Below are positions 58,051-64,000 of a stretch of DNA of 64,000 nucleotides, one piece after another; the first letter of the stretch is position 1; each line of letters opens with the position of its first letter. The notes under the pieces were generated by a model. It was not told where the DNA came from and did not search any database. It was given only the letters and a program-made list of their open reading frames with translations. The position numbers and the translations under genes were made by a program. The DNA comes from an uncultured Bacteroidales bacterium (GTDB lineage Bacteria > Bacteroidota > Bacteroidia > Bacteroidales > Bacteroidaceae), in assembly GCA_902779535.1 (NCBI GenBank), contig CACZBX010000002.1, forward strand, positions 1 to 64,000, given 5' to 3'.

Positions 58051-59268
58051 ATGCTTAAAGAAAAGAGATTAATAAAGTTAAGTTTATTGGTTTTTTGGTG
58101 TTGTTCCTTAAATATATTTGCTCAAACCTCTGGCGAAGCGACCGTTGAAAAATTAGTTTTGTATGGATACGAAAATGTCCGCTGGAAAGACACTCCGACA
58201 GAACGAATCTATACGATTGAAAGCAACGAAGAAAAACGTATCGGTTTGGGAGTTGCCAATGCTCTAAGAATTATTCAAGCACAAGGACTTCCCAAAGACA
58301 AGTTTTGTCGTGTGATTGTTACGGATAATAATGTTCCACAATTAGCTCTTACATACTATTCAACAGATCGAGATAGTACAAACATTCAACTATCTGAATG
58401 GGAAACATCTTATGATTTGGGAAATAGTTGGAAAAATGTAAGGAAGGAACGAAAAAACAATAGTTCGCTTTTTAAAGTTAATATTATTGTTTATCCGCAA
58501 CTTTCATATATGAATATGATTATTACTCAAATCTATCAAGTATTATTTGATTTGAGTCCAGCAATTGAAGTTTCATTATGGCCTGGCGGTAAGTTGACTG
58601 GTATGTTAAAAATACCTGTGTATAATGATGGATACGGTTATTACGAAAACAAAGTTCATCCAGGACATTTAACCATTTCACAACGTTTTCGATTACCATA
58701 CAACATAAAAGGGAAAGCCACTTTCGGTTATTTCAACTCTGATACATGGGGTGCCGATTTTCAACTCTTTTATCCATTTGCTGACGAAAGATTTTCGTTA
58801 ACAGCCAGAGCTAGTTATATTGGCATTGGATATTGGAATGGATTTAGGCTGAAATATAGTGGTTATGACCATATGCGAGCAACATGGTCTTTAGGAGGAC
58901 ACTTCTATTGGCCAGAGTACAACACTCAGTTCAGTTTAAAATATGAAAAATATATTCGACATGATACGGGTGTTAAATTTGAAATGATTCGTCATTTCCG
59001 ATATGCATCTGTTGGTTTTTATGCTCAGAAGGGTACTGAAGCAAAGATGAATGGTGGATTTAGATTCCAAGTTTTGCTTCCCCCGTATAAAGTAAAACGC
59101 CACGGTTATATACCGAGAGTGAACGTATCAAATAATATGGGTATCATTTATAATGCAAATAATGAACGATACTATTACAAAGATTTTAAAGCGGAGGTTA
59201 GCGACAATATTATGGAAGAAAATCGCTACAATCCATTTTTTATAAAGTCTGAATTACGATATTATTAA
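58051..59268 (+). CDS. YjbH-like outer-membrane exopolysaccharide protein
   Basis: The 405-residue product has a signal peptide (cleavage near NIFAQ), a periplasmic N-terminal region, and a beta-barrel-like C-terminal half with many aromatic residues and Gly (VSLWPGGKLTG, GHLTISQRFRLP, GYWNGFRLKYSG). The pattern matches the YjbH domain of outer-membrane proteins linked to exopolysaccharide export. It starts an operon with a DUF3869-like lipoprotein and an OmpA-family protein. The function is inferred from family and context. Confidence 0.78.
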   Translation: MLKEKRLIKLSLLVFWCCSLNIFAQTSGEATVEKLVLYGYENVRWKDTPTERIYTIESNEEKRIGLGVANALRIIQAQGLPKDKFCRVIVTDNNVPQLALTYYSTDRDSTNIQLSEWETSYDLGNSWKNVRKERKNNSSLFKVNIIVYPQLSYMNMIITQIYQVLFDLSPAIEVSLWPGGKLTGMLKIPVYNDGYGYYENKVHPGHLTISQRFRLPYNIKGKATFGYFNSDTWGADFQLFYPFADERFSLTARASYIGIGYWNGFRLKYSGYDHMRATWSLGGHFYWPEYNTQFSLKYEKYIRHDTGVKFEMIRHFRYASVGFYAQKGTEAKMNGGFRFQVLLPPYKVKRHGYIPRVNVSNNMGIIYNANNERYYYKDFKAEVSDNIMEENRYNPFFIKSELRYY

Positions 59269-59285
59269 TTATTTAATTTTACAAA

Positions 59286-60212
59286 ATGATGAAAAACAAG
59301 TTTTTTAGTGGTTTAAGTGCAAAACTTGCACTTGCTACAGTAGCATTAGCTGCTTTAACGTTTACATCTTGTGACAAGGAGCCGTTTAACACGCAGATTA
59401 TTTATAATCCTGCAAGAGTTATCATTACTCCTAATGTTCAATATGTAGACATGGCTTCTGGTACAGCTAAAGATGTAACTTCTTCAGCTACGATTACTTT
59501 CTCAGGTTCAACTTCAACAGGTATTATTGAAGGAACAACAACTAATCCATCAATCGCAGCTGGTTCTGTTAACATTACAGCTAGTTACAATGGCTTAACT
59601 GGTTCTACTACAGTTGCAACTCCTGCTTTGCAAACAGGCGTAGTTACAATCACTCCGACTATCTTTATCATTAAGAGTGATGTCTATGTTTTGGGTGCTC
59701 CGACAAAGGTTGGTGCTGACGAGTCTGTTACATTGGAATTAGAGGCAGAAACTGGTAAATATGCACATGATGGTCGTTACATTGAGAATCCATCAGAATA
59801 TTTCTTGCCGATTACAATTAAATATCCTGTTAAGAATTACCGCGTTCAGGAAGGTGATGCTGAAATTATTGACACAGAAGATCCTGCTAGTGTTGCAGCT
59901 ATTATTCAAAGAATCGTCAATGGTTTGACAAAGGATGGTGTAACATTTGAAGAATATAAGTATAATCTTTCTGCTTGGGCAATCTTCACAGCAACTGTTA
60001 CTCAGACATCTGCTCTTTACGAATATCCTCTTTATAGAGTAGCTGAAGATGGTACTCAGACATTGGTTGGTAAATTTGTAATGAAAGAATCTGTATTTAG
60101 TGAAGTGACTCCTAACGAGAAAGCACACCCATCTCATGCATCTCATTATGAACATGGTCATGGTCACGGCACAAGTACAAATGCTGGTGGTGGTATCATC
60201 AATGCCGACTAA
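59286..60212 (+). CDS. DUF3869-like lipoprotein with His-rich C terminus
   Basis: The 308-residue protein has a lipobox (LTFTSC) and Ig-like beta-strand repeats rich in Thr and Ser (residues about 35-120), then a second domain. The last 25 residues hold a His and Gly-rich stretch (HPSHASHYEHGHGHG) that could bind metal ions. I believe it corresponds to DUF3869, recalled from Bacteroidales operons with OmpA and YjbH proteins. It lies 17 bp after the YjbH-like gene and 53 bp before the OmpA gene. Confidence 0.72.
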   Translation: MMKNKFFSGLSAKLALATVALAALTFTSCDKEPFNTQIIYNPARVIITPNVQYVDMASGTAKDVTSSATITFSGSTSTGIIEGTTTNPSIAAGSVNITASYNGLTGSTTVATPALQTGVVTITPTIFIIKSDVYVLGAPTKVGADESVTLELEAETGKYAHDGRYIENPSEYFLPITIKYPVKNYRVQEGDAEIIDTEDPASVAAIIQRIVNGLTKDGVTFEEYKYNLSAWAIFTATVTQTSALYEYPLYRVAEDGTQTLVGKFVMKESVFSEVTPNEKAHPSHASHYEHGHGHGTSTNAGGGIINAD

Positions 60213-60265
60213 TCAATGAATTATAATCTCTATATTATTATTTTAAATTAGAAAAACGTAAGATT

Positions 60266-61360
60266 ATGAAATTAAAAAATATAGCTCTTTCATTACTTTT
60301 CGTAAGTGTATGCGTTACATTGAACGCACAGAGCACAAAAGACAATTACTATACTCCGAAATGGAGTGACAATATCTTCGTTAGCGTTGGCGGTGGTGTT
60401 TATTCTATCTATAATGATGGTTTCGTTAAAGGTAATCCTCACTTCAACGTATCACTTGGTAAGTTAATCACTCCGACTTGGGGTGTTCGCGCTCAAGTTA
60501 ACGGTGCTTGGACAAGCCTTTGCCAGACTAATATCCACCACCACAAACACCATTTCATTGGTGCTAACATTGATGGTTTGCTGAATCTTTCAACACTGTT
60601 TGCTGGTGTGAACACAAACCGTGTATTTGAAGTATTTGCTTTCTTAGGCCCTCAGATGAACATTTCTAAGAGCGACAACGGTACATTAGTTATCGATGAG
60701 CAACAACATTCTTCATATTTCTTGACTAATGACGGTCATGCAGAAAGACACACTCGTATTGGTGCTTCTGCAGGTTTAGGTCTTAAGTTCAATTTGAATC
60801 GTTCTTTGGCTTTAGATATCGAAGCTCGTGGTTCTATTGCTCCATCTAACTTTGGTAACGTAAGCGACTATCGTAAGAGCGAAGGTGCTGGTGCTTTGAC
60901 AGTTGGTTTGAGCTACATCTTTGGTGGCAAGAAATTCAACAAGGTATCTGACCGCGTTGTTGAAAAGGAAGTTGTTCGCGAAGTTGTTCGTGAAGTTCCG
61001 AAGGAAGTTATCAAGGAAGTCATCAAGGAAACAAGTAAGGGTGCTATTGCAAGTGCTGTATTCTTCAAGATTAACAGAGCTGAGTTGAGCGAGCAAGCAA
61101 AGGTTAACATCAAGTTAATTGCTGAAGCTATGAAGCAAATGCCGGATGCAGAATTTACAATTGGTGGTTTTGCAGACAAGGCTACTGGTACTCCAGCTAT
61201 CAACCAACGTTTGTCTGAGAAACGTGCACAAGTTGTTTACGATGCCCTCGTTGCTGAAGGTGTAAATCCGAACCAGTTGACAAAGGTTGCTAACGGTGGA
61301 ACAGATAATATGTTCGGTAAGAACTATCTGAACCGTGTTGTTATCATGAGAAATAAATAA
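60266..61360 (+). CDS. OmpA-family outer-membrane protein
   Basis: The 364-residue protein has a signal peptide (cleavage near LNAQS), an eight-strand-type beta-barrel (about 25-225), a coiled linker made of VVREV and VIKEV repeats, and a C-terminal OmpA domain that binds peptidoglycan (ADKATGTPAINQRLSEKRAQ near 310). It ends the operon and is followed by a clear terminator. Codon use suggests high expression. Confidence 0.92.
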   Translation: MKLKNIALSLLFVSVCVTLNAQSTKDNYYTPKWSDNIFVSVGGGVYSIYNDGFVKGNPHFNVSLGKLITPTWGVRAQVNGAWTSLCQTNIHHHKHHFIGANIDGLLNLSTLFAGVNTNRVFEVFAFLGPQMNISKSDNGTLVIDEQQHSSYFLTNDGHAERHTRIGASAGLGLKFNLNRSLALDIEARGSIAPSNFGNVSDYRKSEGAGALTVGLSYIFGGKKFNKVSDRVVEKEVVREVVREVPKEVIKEVIKETSKGAIASAVFFKINRAELSEQAKVNIKLIAEAMKQMPDAEFTIGGFADKATGTPAINQRLSEKRAQVVYDALVAEGVNPNQLTKVANGGTDNMFGKNYLNRVVIMRNK

Positions 61361-61379
61361 TCATTCATAACAAAACAAT

Positions 61380-61411
61380 AAAAGGAGGTATCTGAAAAGA
61401 TATCTCCTTTT
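61380..61411 (+). terminator. Intrinsic terminator after the OmpA gene
   Basis: A 14-bp stem (61380-61393 with 61398-61411, one G-U pair) encloses GAAA and runs into a T-tract. Confidence 0.9.
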
Positions 61412-61428
61412 TTATTAAATCAAAGGAA

Positions 61429-61593
61429 ATGGCAGATAATTATTTAGAGAAACATAGAGAAGAATACGAGAAAAGAAAAGAACTCTGGCTTAAAAGCAGA
61501 AAAACATATAAAAGATCATCAATGAAAAAGGATACAAAATCTACTATTCATTCGACAAATCAAGCAGCTTCTCAATCAAAAGACGATAAATAG
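61429..61593 (+). CDS. Possible 54-residue basic protein starting MADNYLEK
   Basis: An ATG at 61429, preceded by AAAGGAA, opens a 54-codon frame to TAG at 61591-61593. The product begins MADNYLEKHREEYEKRKELW and is rich in Lys, Ser and Thr. Its N terminus resembles very short proteins common in Bacteroidales genomes that start MADNYLE. It overlaps the end of the opposite arginase-like gene by 50 bp. It lies just after the OmpA terminator, so it needs its own promoter, which I cannot point to. Confidence 0.55.
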   Translation: MADNYLEKHREEYEKRKELWLKSRKTYKRSSMKKDTKSTIHSTNQAASQSKDDK

Positions 61594-62266
61594 TTTGATT
61601 ACGCTTGACAGCAGAATAATTTGTATCTTCACCACAAATATCAACACCAAGTATACTATTATATTTCCACATCATTGCAATTTGTTCCAGTAATTGAGCA
61701 AACGAATAATGCCCCTGATCCCAGTTTGTCTGCATATATGAATCTGAAAGGACATCCAGATCAATGGACAAATACAGAGGGAAATCTCCTAACTGGTGCG
61801 ACAAATCAGCCTGGAGAGTAATTCTATCTTCATATCCCGTCAACAAATCTGGATCAACGAAATCCACTCCAAACATATATACATGTCTTAAATGGGGATT
61901 TGAGTCTAGTAATGATTTTACCCAACCCCCACATGAAAGAATTCCATCAAATATTGATTTTTGCATATCAGAATGGTGATCGAATAGAACTAATGAAAAA
62001 TCAAATGGAATTTTTGAGCACCAGAACAATGAAAGATAATGATAATTCCCATTATCAAGCAGATGTATAGCTGAGTAAGGTTCATTCTCAAATAATCTCT
62101 GAATGGATTCACTCCCATCTTTATCACACATACCATCAACGCCAACTAGACCTGAGCAATCAATCCAATGTGTATTCCATTCAGAAAAGAAATCATACGA
62201 CTCATAAACATGAGAGAAATTTGATATAATAATAGGCCATTTTTTACACTTTTTGTTTTCCATCAT
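61544..62266 (-). CDS. Arginase-family-like protein
   Basis: The 240-residue product resembles ureohydrolases. LFDHHSDMQ near residue 94 matches the DxHxD metal motif, SIDLDVLSD near 169 matches the second one, and GVDICGE near 211 closes the fold. The usual Pro-rich end of the second motif is altered, so the substrate may not be arginine or agmatine. I chose the ATG at 62266 (MMENKK); a GTG 12 bp upstream is possible. It is convergent with OmpA and divergent from the polysaccharide export gene. It could also be a deacetylase-like pseudo-enzyme. Confidence 0.75.
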   Translation of the reverse strand: MMENKKCKKWPIIISNFSHVYESYDFFSEWNTHWIDCSGLVGVDGMCDKDGSESIQRLFENEPYSAIHLLDNGNYHYLSLFWCSKIPFDFSLVLFDHHSDMQKSIFDGILSCGGWVKSLLDSNPHLRHVYMFGVDFVDPDLLTGYEDRITLQADLSHQLGDFPLYLSIDLDVLSDSYMQTNWDQGHYSFAQLLEQIAMMWKYNSILGVDICGEDTNYSAVKRNQTIYRLLIEKLLDLSNE

Positions 62267-62372
62267 GTTCAATATCACATAATTTAATCAAATAAGTAAC
62301 GACAATTTATAAATAATGTATTACCTTTGTAAGGTTATAGAAAAATCAAAGCAAAATTAAATAAAATAGCAT

Positions 62373-64000
62373 ATGCGTAAAACATTACTCCTATTTATTT
62401 TTTCTTTCACACTCTCTACAATGGTCTTCGCTCAACAAATGACCGACAGCCAAGTGGTTGAATACTTAAAACAAGCAAAAGCTGAAGGTAAGTCACAATC
62501 ACAAATATCCATGGAATTAATGAGGCAAGGTGTGACACAACAGCAGGCTGAACGAATAAGAGATCAATACCTCAATAGTCAGGAGAATGTAATTGTTGAA
62601 TCATCTGACAACACAGATAGTCGAATCCGCAATGAAGTTGCAGAGACCATTCCTCAAGCAGATTCTACTGCAGTTCAAATTTACGGTCATAATATCTTTA
62701 CAAATAACAACTTAACATTTGAACCTAATTCAAACCTCGCAACACCTGAAAACTATACGTTAGGTCCTGGTGATGAGGTAATTATTGATATTTGGGGAGC
62801 AAATGAAAATAGTATACGCCAGGTTATCTCACCAGATGGTAGTATTCAGATTAGCGGACTTGGACCTGTACATTTAAATGGAATGACAATTAAAGAGGCC
62901 AATAGATATTTGCAAAAAGAGCTCTCTAAAATATATTCTGGCATTGATGGGAATGATGCTTCTACGCAGGTAAAATTGACGCTAGGTAATATTCGCTCCA
63001 TCCAGATAAACATCATGGGTGAAGTTAAGTTAGCTGGCACATATATGCTGTCTGCTTTTTCAACGGTTTTCCATGCACTCTATCGAGCCGGAGGTATTAA
63101 TGAAATAGGTACCTTAAGAAGTATCAAAGTTAATCGATACGGTAAAACGATTGCTGACATTGATGTTTATGACCTTATTATGAAGGGAAAAATGAATGAC
63201 GGCATTCGACTTCAAGAAGGCGATGTTATTAATGTCAGCACATACCTTTCTCTTGTTCGCATTAGTGGAAAGGTTAAGAGGCCGATGATTTATGAGATGA
63301 AGCCAACAGAAACGTTGAAGAATATCTTGGACTATGCCGGTGGCTTTACCGGGGATGCTTACAAGCAGTCTGTTAGAATCATCCGTAAAACAGGAAGAGA
63401 ATACCAAGTATTTACCGTGGATGAGATGGATTATGGCGTTTTCAAACTTGAAGACGGTGATGAAATATCTGTTGAATCAATCCTAGATCGCTATGAAAAT
63501 CGTGTTGAGATTCAAGGGGCTGTTTATCGTTCAGGAATCTATCAACTTGACGGACAGGTAAATACAGTTAAATCATTGATTAAAAAAGCAGACGGATTAA
63601 GAGGAGATGCTTTCATGAACCGTGCTGTCCTAAACAGAGAGAAAGATAACTATGACCATGAGATAATAGCAGTCGACCTTGCTGGAATCATGAATGGCAC
63701 TCAGCCAGATATACCTTTGATGAAGAATGATGTACTCTTTATCCCGAGCATACAAAACTTAAAGGAGAGACAAACTGTTACTATTCACGGCCGTGTATCT
63801 GAACCTGGAACATTCTCATTTGCAGAGAATATGACTGTAGAAGACTTGGTTGTCATGGCTGGTGGATTATTGGAAGATGCAGCAACAGTGAAAGTCGATA
63901 TTACACGTAGAATCAAAAATCCAAATAGTACTGCTTATACAAAAGAAGTAGGCAGGACATTTACTATGGATTTATCTAATAATTTCGAGGTTGGAAAAGA
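62373..64000 (+). CDS. Wza-type polysaccharide export protein, 3' end outside the window
   Basis: The frame runs from ATG 62373 off the right edge, with at least 542 residues. A signal peptide ends near VFAQQ. A short helical stretch rich in Gln (about 25-65) precedes a poly-export domain (YTLGPGDEVIIDIWG near 129) and several SLBB domains (for example VRISGKVKRPMIYE near 292 and VTIHGRVSEPGTFSF near 470). Such proteins form the outer-membrane channel for capsule or exopolysaccharide. A TACCTTTG element lies at 62322-62329 without a clear -33 box. It probably starts a capsule operon to the right. Confidence 0.93.
   Translation, partial: MRKTLLLFIFSFTLSTMVFAQQMTDSQVVEYLKQAKAEGKSQSQISMELMRQGVTQQQAERIRDQYLNSQENVIVESSDNTDSRIRNEVAETIPQADSTAVQIYGHNIFTNNNLTFEPNSNLATPENYTLGPGDEVIIDIWGANENSIRQVISPDGSIQISGLGPVHLNGMTIKEANRYLQKELSKIYSGIDGNDASTQVKLTLGNIRSIQINIMGEVKLAGTYMLSAFSTVFHALYRAGGINEIGTLRSIKVNRYGKTIADIDVYDLIMKGKMNDGIRLQEGDVINVSTYLSLVRISGKVKRPMIYEMKPTETLKNILDYAGGFTGDAYKQSVRIIRKTGREYQVFTVDEMDYGVFKLEDGDEISVESILDRYENRVEIQGAVYRSGIYQLDGQVNTVKSLIKKADGLRGDAFMNRAVLNREKDNYDHEIIAVDLAGIMNGTQPDIPLMKNDVLFIPSIQNLKERQTVTIHGRVSEPGTFSFAENMTVEDLVVMAGGLLEDAATVKVDITRRIKNPNSTAYTKEVGRTFTMDLSNNFEVGK

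Overview
This window comes from a bacterium of the phylum Bacteroidota, most likely order Bacteroidales; I cannot fix the genus. The evidence is the promoter type (TTG, a 19-21 bp spacer, then TAnnTTTG, seen upstream of several genes), the many Bacteroidales-type lipoproteins and secreted glycosidases, and familiar housekeeping blocks: phoH-purC-menG-aroE, ruvX-def-TPR-thrS-infC-rpmI-rplT, and an LptD-type barrel protein.

Positions 1-26.2 kb form an accessory carbohydrate-degradation region. It holds a GH78 alpha-L-rhamnosidase, two GH3 enzymes (one fused to a DUF1573-like domain), a GH9 enzyme and a GH92 alpha-mannosidase. With them are several esterases and alpha/beta hydrolases, a CotH-like lipoprotein, a lipoprotein flavodoxin, a Tat-exported TIM-barrel isomerase, a ThuA protein and a penicillin-binding-protein-like serine hydrolase. 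Nearly all carry signal peptides or lipoboxes, so the cluster works in the periplasm or at the outer surface. No SusC/SusD pair or dedicated regulator lies inside the window. At least three + strand transcription units (starting near 1.77, 11.44 and 17.67 kb) have recognisable promoters.

Positions 26.3-26.8 kb are a scar: a decayed C-terminal fragment of lptB followed by tRNA-Arg(CCG). Positions 26.9-57.6 kb are mostly core genes: asnA, ung, an LptD-like protein, an HD-domain protein, a GT2-DUF4922 fusion overlapping a SpoIID-like gene, a SIMPL protein, a DMT transporter, truA, an M15-like protein, phoH, purC, menG, aroE, an alpha/beta hydrolase, a GH28 enzyme, an AGCS symporter, TPM and LemA proteins, aroC and an M20 peptidase. 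The minus-strand translation operon closes this block.

Positions 57.9-64 kb begin a cell-envelope or exopolysaccharide locus: a YjbH-like protein, a His-rich lipoprotein (DUF3869-like), an OmpA-family protein, an arginase-like protein on the opposite strand, and a Wza-type polysaccharide export protein that runs off the right edge.

The least explained pattern is a set of degenerate tandem arrays with a 21-bp period at four separate intergenic 3' ends (about 4.97, 24.7, 36.88 and 46.95 kb). Three share a core like AAAACTCGATA; the fourth has GC-rich palindromic units but keeps the same 21-bp step.
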